From NCBI GenBank assembly GCA_016711105.1, contig JADJTO010000002.1, positions 248,001 to 312,000 of the forward strand: a stretch of DNA of 64,000 nucleotides. Reading direction: 5' to 3'. This stretch comes from Micropruina sp. (GTDB taxonomy: Bacteria; Actinomycetota; Actinomycetes; Propionibacteriales; Propionibacteriaceae). The position numbers and the translations under genes are program-made. The notes under the pieces are model-generated. The model ran no database searches. It saw only the letters and a program-made list of their open reading frames with translations, and was not told the DNA's origin. This document shows, piece after piece, positions 8,813 to 15,633 of the stretch (its first letter is position 1; each line of letters opens with the position of its first letter).

Positions 8813-9634
8813 ATGACCATCAAACGAATCGCCGCGGCTGCCACAGCCCTAGCGCTGACCCTCGCACTCTCCGCCTGCGGCGGAGGCGCTGGGTCGACGA
8901 ACCTCGCCGCTCTGAAGATCGGGATCAAGTTCGACCAGCCCGGTCTCGGCCTGAAGCAGGGTGAGGCCTACACCGGCCTCGATGTTGACGTGGCGAAGTA
9001 CGTGGCCGGCAAACTCGGTACCACGGCGGACAAGATCACGTGGATCCAGGCCCCCAGCGCTCAGCGCGAAACGCTGATCGAAACGGGTCAGGTCGACCTG
9101 GTCGTGGCGACCTACTCGATCACTGATGCGCGCAAGGAAAAGATCTCCTTCGCCGGACCGTACTTCGTCGCTGGTCAGGATCTCCTGATTCGCTCCGACG
9201 ACATGAGCATCACCGGCCCCGAGTCGCTGACCGACAAGAAGCTGTGCTCGGTCAAGGGTTCGACGTCGGCGCAGAAGGTCAAGGACAAGTACCCCGCCGT
9301 CCAGCTGCAGGAGTTCGCGACCTACTCCGAGTGCGTAGCGGCCCTGATCTCCAAGGGTGTGGATGCCCTGACCACCGATGACACCATCCTGGCCGGGTAC
9401 GCAGCCCAGGCCGAGTACGCCGGCAAGTTGAAGGTCGTCGGCGCTCCCTTCAGCCAGGAGAACTACGGCGTCGGCCTGAAGAAGGGCAACACCGACCTGT
9501 GCACCAAGGTCACCGAGGCGATCAAGACGATGATCTCGGACGGCTCGTGGCAGAAGGCCGTGGACGCCAACCTCGGCGCGGCCAACTACAAGGCCCCGGC
9601 GGGCAACCCGCCCGTTCCTGCGGCGTGCTCCTGA
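8813..9634 (+). CDS. gluB: glutamate-binding lipoprotein of ABC transporter
   Basis: Extracellular substrate-binding lipoprotein of 273 aa. The signal peptide ends in lipobox LSAC with lipidated C22. The mature part is an SBP_bac_3 domain with LKIGIKFDQPGLGLK at the start, TGLDVDVAKYVA, and the late DDTILAGYA segment, typical of GluB. AAGGAGG lies 9 bases before the ATG. A strong hairpin follows the stop codon, before gluC, which may stabilise gluAB messenger so that binding protein is made in excess. Glutamate is the likely ligand from GluB similarity. Confidence 0.9.
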   Translation: MTIKRIAAAATALALTLALSACGGGAGSTNLAALKIGIKFDQPGLGLKQGEAYTGLDVDVAKYVAGKLGTTADKITWIQAPSAQRETLIETGQVDLVVATYSITDARKEKISFAGPYFVAGQDLLIRSDDMSITGPESLTDKKLCSVKGSTSAQKVKDKYPAVQLQEFATYSECVAALISKGVDALTTDDTILAGYAAQAEYAGKLKVVGAPFSQENYGVGLKKGNTDLCTKVTEAIKTMISDGSWQKAVDANLGAANYKAPAGNPPVPAACS

Positions 9635-9643
9635 TCTAACCCC

Positions 9644-9677
9644 GTTCTGGGTGCCGCCGCGAGGCGGCACCCAGAAC
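9644..9677 (+). promoter_or_regulatory. intercistronic hairpin between gluB and gluC
   Basis: A perfect 15-bp stem (GTTCTGGGTGCCGCC, 9644-9658, pairing with 9663-9677) closed by a GCGA tetraloop, a GNRA type. No T-run follows, and gluC starts 19 bases downstream with its own Shine-Dalgarno sequence. Such elements after a binding-protein gene commonly protect the upstream messenger or partly reduce transcription of permease genes. Its presence is seen directly; the role is inference. Confidence 0.7.
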
Positions 9678-9696
9678 TGCACGAGGAAGGTGATCG

Positions 9697-10359
9697 ATGG
9701 CTGACATTCTGGCCCGCTACGACATTCTGGGCGCATTCTGGCTGACCATTCAGCTGGCCGCCTGGTCAGCCGTTGGCTCACTCATTCTGGGCACCATCGT
9801 CGCTGTCCTCCGGGTTTCGCCGGTTCGCGTGTTCCAGGTGATCGGCACCGCCTACGTGAACACGTTCCGCAACACCCCCCTCACTCTGCTGATGGTGTTC
9901 AGCATTCTGGGGCTCACCTACATTCTGGGTCTGCAGTTGTCGGCCGACGTGAGCACCAACGCGTTCTTGTGGGCGATCATCGTGCTGAGTGTTTATCACG
10001 CCGCTTTCGTCTGCGAGGCGCTGCGAAGTGGCGTCAACACGATCCCCGCCGGTCAGGCGGAGGCCGCTCGCTCGATCGGGCTCACCTTCAACCAGTCACT
10101 GACTGAGGTGCTGCTCCCGCAGGCCTTCCGTGGTGCGATCGCGCCGCTCGGCTCAACGCTCATCGCGTTGATCAAGAACACCACCGTGGCTGCTGTCATC
10201 GGTGCAGCTGAAGCTGCGGGCCTGATGGCAGAAATCGTCGAGAACGAGACCGGCGGTCTGCTGATCGCGCTGATCTTCGCCGGTGGCTTTGTCTTGTTGA
10301 CCCTCCCGCTGGGCGTCCTGCTCACATCCCTGTCACAGAAACTGGCGGTGAAACGATGA
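9697..10359 (+). CDS. gluC: glutamate ABC transporter permease
   Basis: Inner-membrane permease of 220 aa of the HisM/GlnP type. It has about five transmembrane helices and the EAA loop AEAARSIGLTFNQSLTEVLLPQ (about residues 116-137), which contacts the ATPase. NTFRNTPL near residue 52 is another family mark. The ATG at 9697 follows GAGGAAGG. The stop TGA overlaps the ATG of the gluD remnant by four bases. With gluD damaged, this may be the only intact permease of the system. Confidence 0.9.
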   Translation: MADILARYDILGAFWLTIQLAAWSAVGSLILGTIVAVLRVSPVRVFQVIGTAYVNTFRNTPLTLLMVFSILGLTYILGLQLSADVSTNAFLWAIIVLSVYHAAFVCEALRSGVNTIPAGQAEAARSIGLTFNQSLTEVLLPQAFRGAIAPLGSTLIALIKNTTVAAVIGAAEAAGLMAEIVENETGGLLIALIFAGGFVLLTLPLGVLLTSLSQKLAVKR

Positions 10360-10964
10360 GCGCCCAAGCAGTCCTGTTCGACGCGCCCGGCCCCAAAGCC
10401 CGGCTGCGGCACAACATCCTGGCCGTCGTGGGCGTCATCGGCATCGCGGTGATTCTGTACTTCGTGGTCGTCAAGATGGGGCAAGCCCAACAGCTCCAAC
10501 CGTCCTTGTGGACCCCGTCCCTCCCTCCCCAGGCCTGGCTGTCCTACCTGATCCCCGGCGTCATCGGCACCTTCGGCGCCTCGGTGGTGTCGGTGTTCCT
10601 GGCCGGCATCTTCGGCCTGGTTTTCGGCATGGGTCGGCTCTCGCACAACCGGGTGATCCGGATGATCTCCGGGGCCGTCGTCGAGGTCTTCCGCTCCATC
10701 CCGGTGCTGCTGATGATGATCTTCGCCTTCACCTACTTCTCCCGCAACGGAGTTTTTCGCACCGACTTGAACCCCTTCATGGCGGTCGTGACGGCCCTCA
10801 CCCTCTACAACGGCTCCGTCATCGCCGAACTCGTCCGCTCCGGCGTCTACGCGCTGCCGAAGGGGCAGTCGGAGGCCGGGCTCTCGATCGGCCTGACCCC
10901 CGGTCAGACCCTGCGTCAGATCCAACTTCCGCAGGCCCTGGTGGCCATGTTGCCGGCCCTGCTC
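10356..10964 (+). pseudogene. gluD: glutamate ABC transporter permease GluD, truncated at the C-terminus
   Basis: The first ~202 residues are a good GluD permease: FRSIPVLLMMIFAF, then EAGLSIGLTPGQTLRQIQ (EAA loop) and LPQALVAMLPALL. In intact GluD this is followed by a segment such as SQLVVxLKDTxLG and the last helices, about 70-90 residues more. Here the similarity stops abruptly at about base 10964 in all three frames. The frame itself stays open to 11375, but that part is antisense to the next gene. Another frame reads VVTDVTDVESGRL and stops at 11010. This is a deletion or rearrangement junction, not a simple one-base frameshift. The permease is probably non-functional. Confidence 0.75.
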
Positions 10965-11006
10965 GGCCGTCGTTACCGACGTCACCGACGTGGAATCGGG
11001 CAGGCT

Positions 11007-12230
11007 CTAGCCAGCGAACCAGGCGCGCAAACCCTCCACCAACCGGTCGACGTCCTGATCGCTGGTGTAGGGGGCGACGCCGATCCGGGAACCGCCCTGC
11101 TCCCCCAAACCCAGGTGTACCGACGCCTCGTAGGCGTAGAAGTTGCCTGCCGGCAGGTTGACTCCGCGGGCTCCCAGGAACCGGTAGAGCTCGTGCGGGT
11201 CGACCCCGGGAAACCGGACGAGCAGCGTCGGCGTCCGGCGGGCGGCCCTCGAATACAGCGTCGCCCCGGGGAACTGGGTGAGCTCGCCTTCGATGCGCGT
11301 CCGCAGCTCTGCCTCGCACTGCTCGACCAGCTCCAAGGAGGCCGCCAGCCGGGAACGCCGATCGCCCTCGGGTGACAGCCCGCCGAACCGCTCCCCCAGT
11401 CCGGCCAAGAAGTCGATCGCCGCCGTGGTACCGGCCATCAGTTCGTACGGCAGCGTGCCGAACTCGAACCGCTCCGGCACTGCGTTGGTGGAGGGCCGCA
11501 GCTTGTCCGGGTGGAGTTGCTCGAGCAGCTCGGGGCGTCCGGCGACGGCGGCGCAATGCGGGCCGAGGAACTTGTACGGCGAGCAACCGAAGAAGTCGGC
11601 GCCCAGCGCGGGGAGATCAATCAGGTTGTGGGCGGCGTAGTGCACCCCGTCCACGTACAGCCAGGCTCCGACGGCGTGTGCCCGCTCGGCGATGGCGGGG
11701 AGGTCTGGCATGGTGCCGATCAGGTTGGAGGCGGCCGTGACGGCTACCAGCCTCGTCCGTTCGTTGAGCAGGTCGTCGAAGACGCCGGGGGGCAGTTCAC
11801 CGGTGGCCGGGTCGAAGTCGGCCCAGCGGACGCTCGCCCCCGCCGCCTCCGCGGCCAGCACCCACGGCCTGACGTTGGAGTCATGATCGAGCCGAGAGAC
11901 CACCACCTCATCGCCCGGCCCCCAGCCCTTGGCCATCGCCCGGGAGAGGTCGAACGTGATCTGGGTCATGCTGCGGCCGAAGATGATCCCGGACGGGTCT
12001 GCGTTGAGGAAGTCACCCAGCGCGGCGCGACAGGTCACGACGGCGGCGTCCGCGTTCCGTTCGGCGACGCTGTCCTGACCTCGGTTGGAGAGCGGCCCGA
12101 CCAGCGCGTCCTGAACCGCCCGGGCGACCAGATCGGGAGTCTGGGTGCCACCCGGTCCGTCGAAGTGCGCGGCCCCGGTCGCCAGGCTCGGAAAGTGCGC
12201 CCGCAAGGCTGCAACGTCGAGCACCGTCAA
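11007..12230 (-). CDS. cysteine desulfurase-like PLP-dependent aminotransferase class V
   Basis: PLP enzyme of fold type I, about 407 aa, of the cysteine-desulfurase-like subfamily often named after V. cholerae VC1184. Early motif HFDGPGGTQTP, the aspartate in YVDGVHYAAH, and the Schiff-base lysine in GCSPYKFLGPH are visible. The start is placed at TTG 12230, which overlaps the stop of the upstream DUF1801 gene (TTGA); GTG at 12224 is an alternative, and a longer frame upstream is antisense-like sequence with no family similarity. The substrate is not known; members are not proven desulfurases. Its stop lies only about 43 bp from the gluD break point. Confidence 0.8.
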   Translation of the reverse strand: MTVLDVAALRAHFPSLATGAAHFDGPGGTQTPDLVARAVQDALVGPLSNRGQDSVAERNADAAVVTCRAALGDFLNADPSGIIFGRSMTQITFDLSRAMAKGWGPGDEVVVSRLDHDSNVRPWVLAAEAAGASVRWADFDPATGELPPGVFDDLLNERTRLVAVTAASNLIGTMPDLPAIAERAHAVGAWLYVDGVHYAAHNLIDLPALGADFFGCSPYKFLGPHCAAVAGRPELLEQLHPDKLRPSTNAVPERFEFGTLPYELMAGTTAAIDFLAGLGERFGGLSPEGDRRSRLAASLELVEQCEAELRTRIEGELTQFPGATLYSRAARRTPTLLVRFPGVDPHELYRFLGARGVNLPAGNFYAYEASVHLGLGEQGGSRIGVAPYTSDQDVDRLVEGLRAWFAG

Positions 12231-12574
12231 CTCAGTTCGGCCAGGCGAACGGCGATCAGTTTCGCCAGCAGGTCCGCGGGAAGCGGTTCCCCGATCTTGA
12301 ACTGGAACGATCCTTTGGAAACCTTGTAGCCGGTCAGTTCCTCGGGTAGTTGCTCCAACACGGTGGACGAATGCGGGGCGTAGGTCAGGTGTTTGGCGAA
12401 GGCGGCGAAGCCGGCCACGTTCTTGCCCGCCACCCGGAACACCGGGCACCCGTAGGAGATCCCTTCCGTGGCCTCGGGCAGCAGTGCCCGGATCGTCGTC
12501 CGCACCTCCTGCAGGGTCTCCCGCTTGGGCAGATCGAGGGCGTCGAGATACTCATCGACCGTCAGCGCAACCAT
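12227..12574 (-). CDS. DUF1801 family protein (YdhG/CyaY-like fold)
   Basis: Small cytosolic protein of 115 aa. The pattern TVDEYLDALDLPKRETLQEVR at the start, ISYGCPVFRVAGKNVAGFAA in the middle and the basic KGSFQFKIGEPLP near the end is the usual DUF1801 profile. The family has an iron-chaperone-like fold but no settled function. It is the first gene of a two-gene unit with the PLP enzyme, overlapping by four bases. Divergent from the lectin-protease gene, with 258 bp between the two starts. Confidence 0.82.
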   Translation of the reverse strand: MVALTVDEYLDALDLPKRETLQEVRTTIRALLPEATEGISYGCPVFRVAGKNVAGFAAFAKHLTYAPHSSTVLEQLPEELTGYKVSKGSFQFKIGEPLPADLLAKLIAVRLAELS

Positions 12575-12832
12575 GTGCCCATCGTGCGGGTTCAGCGTCT
12601 CCGCGGCAACACCGCCCCCAACCCTCGAAACTTCTCGGCCCTCAGCGCACGTCGAGCCACCCTGGGCGTCGATGCTCGAAATTGACCGAGAAATTTCCCA
12701 CGATCAATCGCTCTGCAGCCGTCTGGCCCGCCGCAATGGTGGCCCCGACGTATCTTTCGCCTGCCGCGGTGCCCCATGGAGGTGAACCTGATCGAGGATC
12801 CACCCGATGAGGACTGTGAAAGGGAGCACGCA

Positions 12833-14596
12833 ATGACTTGGAGCGGCTGGTTCAACCTCGGAGCCCCCACCGGCGGATTCAACGCCGGACCGGCAACCAT
12901 CTCCCGCAACAAAGACGTCTGCAACATCTACGTCCGCGGCACCGACAACGCCCTGTGGCAACGAGCCTGGTACGACAACAGCTGGCACCCCTGGACCCGC
13001 CACAACGACGGCGGCGTCCTCCACTCAGAACCAGCCCTCGGCTCCATGGGACCCGACCACGAACACGTCTTCGTCCGCGGCACCGACGGCAACGTCTGGC
13101 AAAAATACTGGACCGCCGCCGGAGGCTGGAGCGGCTGGTTCAACCTCGGAGCCCCCACCGGCGGATTCAACGCCGGACCGGCAACCATCTCCCGCAACAA
13201 AGACGTCTGCAACATCTACGTCCGCGGCACCGACAACGCCCTCTGGCAACGAGCCTGGTACGACAACAGCTGGCACCCCTGGACCCGCCACAACGACGGC
13301 GGCGTCCTCCACTCAGAACCAGCCCTCGGCTCCATGGGACCCGACCACGAACACGTCTTCGTCCGCGGCACCGACGGCAACGTCTGGCAAAAATACTGGA
13401 CCGCCGCCGGGGGCTGGAGCGGCTGGTTCAACCTCGGAGCCCCCACCGGCGGATTCAACGCCGGACCGGCAACCATCTCCCGCAACAAAGACGTCTGCAA
13501 CATCTACGTCCGCGGCACCGACAACGCCCTCTGGCAACGAGCCTGGTACGACAACAGCTGGCACCCCTGGACCCGCCACAACGACGGCGGCGTCCTCCAC
13601 TCAGAACCAGCCCTCGGCTCCATGGGACCCGACCACGAACACGTCTTCGTCCGCGGCACCGACGGCAACGTCTGGCAAAAGTACTGGACGCGCGTCGTCG
13701 AGCCGTCGGCCGAGGTGTCCTTCCCGGTCAGCGAGTGCGTCTACGCCTGGACGTCGCGCTTCCAACAGACGGGCACTCATGTCACCGTGCGGATTCAACT
13801 CAACCCCGACGCCGGCATCACCGCCGCCACCATGAACGGATTGAGGACGACCTGGCGCAACGGCATCATCGCCACCTGGTCGAACCGCTTCCAATGCCGG
13901 GCCGCCAACGGGGCGCAGCAGGCGCTCACCTTCGACGTGCAGTGGGTGACCTCCAACCCTCACCACGTCGTGCGCGTCCAGGTTGGTCCGGCACGCTCCA
14001 ACATGGGGATGTGGGACACCAGCGATACCGGTGATGTCGCCGCCCACGAGTTCGGGCACATGCTGGGCCACCCGGACGAGTACGGCGACGCCGCCTGCCC
14101 GGCCAGAAATCCGGTGAACACTGGAACCGTGATGGCCGACAACACCGAGTCGGTGGCTCGGCACTCCAACCGCCTGGCCACGTTCCACGGCGCGGGCCAC
14201 CTACCGGTCGCCATAGCGCCCGAACCGCTTGAAGCCAACCTGGGGGGCGCAATGACCATCAGAATGATCGACAGCCTGCCTCGCACCCGACGCGCTGAGA
14301 CCCTGGCGCGATTGCGCGGCATGGGAGCTCCCGGCGCCGCCCCTGATGGAGCGGGCGAGGCCGAGGTGGCGTTCGAGGTGAGCGGCGGCGCCCCGGGTGA
14401 GCGCTACAGCTACCGGCTGGGCGTCCAGGCTGATGGCGCTGCCGAGCGGGTCGTGGTCGATCAACTGCATCCCTGCGGAAGGCGGCGAGGTCAGTCACAG
14501 CGTCGATCGGGAGTTGGCCAGCCGCGTCTTCGAGGCCGCCGCCCAGGCCGGGCTGCTCGACATCGACCTGCCAGAGTTCCCGCAGCAGCAAGGTGA
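12833..14596 (+). CDS. tandem-repeat lectin-like propeller fused to metzincin-type metalloprotease domain (frame lost near 14466)
   Basis: ATG at 12833 is preceded by AAAGGGAG at 8 bases spacing. Residues 6-285 are three almost identical 96-residue units, each with two blade-like halves (VRGTDNALWQRAW; FVRGTDGNVWQKYW), like PLL/fucose-lectin type beta-propellers. Residues ~290-460 hold a zinc protease motif HEFGHMLGHPDE: H405, E406, H409 and D415 fit HExxHxxGxxD, and TVMAD with M434 could be the Met-turn. No signal peptide is visible. After about residue 545 the frame becomes non-coding; the continuation is in the +1 frame (see next entry), so the intact protein would be ~660 aa. The gene stands alone between divergent DUF1801 and a convergent restriction gene. 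Target and export route unknown. Confidence 0.75.
   Translation: MTWSGWFNLGAPTGGFNAGPATISRNKDVCNIYVRGTDNALWQRAWYDNSWHPWTRHNDGGVLHSEPALGSMGPDHEHVFVRGTDGNVWQKYWTAAGGWSGWFNLGAPTGGFNAGPATISRNKDVCNIYVRGTDNALWQRAWYDNSWHPWTRHNDGGVLHSEPALGSMGPDHEHVFVRGTDGNVWQKYWTAAGGWSGWFNLGAPTGGFNAGPATISRNKDVCNIYVRGTDNALWQRAWYDNSWHPWTRHNDGGVLHSEPALGSMGPDHEHVFVRGTDGNVWQKYWTRVVEPSAEVSFPVSECVYAWTSRFQQTGTHVTVRIQLNPDAGITAATMNGLRTTWRNGIIATWSNRFQCRAANGAQQALTFDVQWVTSNPHHVVRVQVGPARSNMGMWDTSDTGDVAAHEFGHMLGHPDEYGDAACPARNPVNTGTVMADNTESVARHSNRLATFHGAGHLPVAIAPEPLEANLGGAMTIRMIDSLPRTRRAETLARLRGMGAPGAAPDGAGEAEVAFEVSGGAPGERYSYRLGVQADGAAERVVVDQLHPCGRRRGQSQRRSGVGQPRLRGRRPGRAARHRPARVPAAAR
12848..13689 (+). repeat. three near-identical 288-bp tandem repeats inside the lectin-protease gene
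   Basis: Units begin at 12848, 13136 and 13424, an exact 288-bp (96-codon) period; the third runs to about 13689 before diverging. By eye the copies differ by only one or two bases, for example CCCTGTGGC against CCCTCTGGC, and GGAGGCTGG against GGGGGCTGG. Identity at DNA level, including silent sites, means recent duplication or ongoing homogenisation. Copy number could vary between strains, and a short-read assembly could have miscounted it. Confidence 0.95.
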
Positions 14597-14816
14597 CCTG
14601 ATGCCCGACAGCATGATCGCGATCATCACGGTCCGCGATGGCGACTCCGTCCGACGGATCACCGTTCCCGCTGCTGAGCCGGGCACGGACGAAGCCAACC
14701 TGCCGGGCGATCGCGCCGACGTTCCCATGGACACGCCGATGCAACTGCCCTTGGAGTCGGTGTCGGCGCTGCGCCCGGTGTTCGATGCGCTGCGAGCGGT
14801 GGAGGCGGCGCTCTAA
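14466..14816 (+). pseudogene. out-of-frame C-terminal part of the lectin-protease protein (emfourin-like domain)
   Basis: From about 14466 the coding signal continues in the next frame, starting IPAEGGEVSHSVDRELAS and ending AALRAVEAAL-like at 14816 (seen: DALRAVEAAL). Joined to the end of the upstream frame (VAFEVSGG..GERYSYRL, about residues 512-545), it forms a ~150-residue domain. SGG near its start, ASRVFEAAAQAGLLDI, a strand pair with MIAIITVRDGDSVRRITV, and a final helix ALRPVFDAL resemble emfourin-type protease inhibitors. The resemblance is from pattern only. A one-base indel between 14456 and 14475 explains the break. Confidence 0.5.
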
Positions 14817-14831
14817 GGAGAACCTGCTGAG

Positions 14832-14859
14832 GGCTGGGGGCGGACCGCCCCCAGCCTTT
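14832..14859 (+). terminator. hairpin terminator after the lectin-protease gene
   Basis: GGCTGGGGGCGG (14832-14843) and CCGCCCCCAGCC (14845-14856) are complementary, followed by TTTG. The loop must open a few pairs, leaving about ten G-C-rich pairs. It lies between the convergent lectin-protease and restriction genes and could serve either strand, although the T-run is short. Confidence 0.65.
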
Positions 14860-14899
14860 GCGGCCAGCGTTGGCTCTCCGCGGTAGCGGACAGCTGGGC

Positions 14900-15610
14900 T
14901 CAGGCGAAGGCGTTGATCAGATCCCGGTTGAAGCGGGCCCAGCCGACGGCCGAACTGGGCTCGTAGAAGTCGATCGGATCCGTGGTGGCTGCGATCGCCC
15001 AGGTGAGGTTGTATAGCCCTGATTCACGGATGCGTTCGCACAACAAGGTCATCCGATCCAGATAGGTGCTGTCGCGGAAGGCTTCGTCCGCTGAACCGAC
15101 GACACCGCGGAGTCCGACCGGAGCGAGCACCGCGGGGGACGCCTCCATGATGAAGACGTACGCCCTCTTGAGGCGTGGCGAGACTAACCCGTGCCGCTGC
15201 GCTTCGCGAAGGTCCTCACCCACGCCCAGCACTTCATCCATGCGATTGTTCAGATTCTTGCCCTCGGAGCCCTTCATCGACTTGTACTCAACCGCCAGGA
15301 TCGGCTCGCCGAACTGCAGCACCAGGAGGTCCCACGCTTTGGAGACCCGGTAGTAGCCCGGGAGCGTGGCCTGGGCGTTGGTCCGGAATGTCAGCCCGGG
15401 GACCCCCAGTCGCTTCAACTGGTCGACCATCAACGTGTTCAGGCCGTCAAGGTGCTTCCCCCCGACGACCGCGTCCCGGGTTCCGCCCTGACTCCGTCCC
15501 TCGTCCAGCACTGCTTGGAGCTGCTCCTGCTTGGCGGTGAACCAAAAGTTGACCGCAGCCAGGACGCGCTCTCTGTCCTCGCCAGACATCACGTCATCTC
15601 TGGGCTGCAC
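14900..15610 (-). CDS. PaeR7I/XhoI family type II restriction endonuclease
   Basis: Restriction enzyme of 236 aa, expected by family to cut CTCGAG. GGTRDAVVGGKHLDG near residues 43-57 and the catalytic core WDLLV..ILAVEYKSMKG, with the E-x-K of a PD-(D/E)xK nuclease, are typical; LNNRMDEVLG follows as in XhoI. A GTG at 15610 is the start; ATG 21 bases later is possible. It lies 23 bases downstream of the methylase gene on the same strand, forming a standard R-M pair. Recognition sequence is inferred from the family. Confidence 0.85.
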   Translation of the reverse strand: MQPRDDVMSGEDRERVLAAVNFWFTAKQEQLQAVLDEGRSQGGTRDAVVGGKHLDGLNTLMVDQLKRLGVPGLTFRTNAQATLPGYYRVSKAWDLLVLQFGEPILAVEYKSMKGSEGKNLNNRMDEVLGVGEDLREAQRHGLVSPRLKRAYVFIMEASPAVLAPVGLRGVVGSADEAFRDSTYLDRMTLLCERIRESGLYNLTWAIAATTDPIDFYEPSSAVGWARFNRDLINAFA

Positions 15611-15633
15611 GGGACGACCATAGCGCGCGACCG

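Noticed and set aside
12848..13689. CRISPR-like or mobile-element repeat array
   Set aside because: Units are 288 bp, directly adjacent, in frame and encode propeller blades; there are no spacers or terminal repeats.
12833..14816. Effector of an extracellular contractile injection system or a Tc-type toxin
   Set aside because: No tail sheath, baseplate or Tc genes are in the window; the lectin/protease content alone is not enough.
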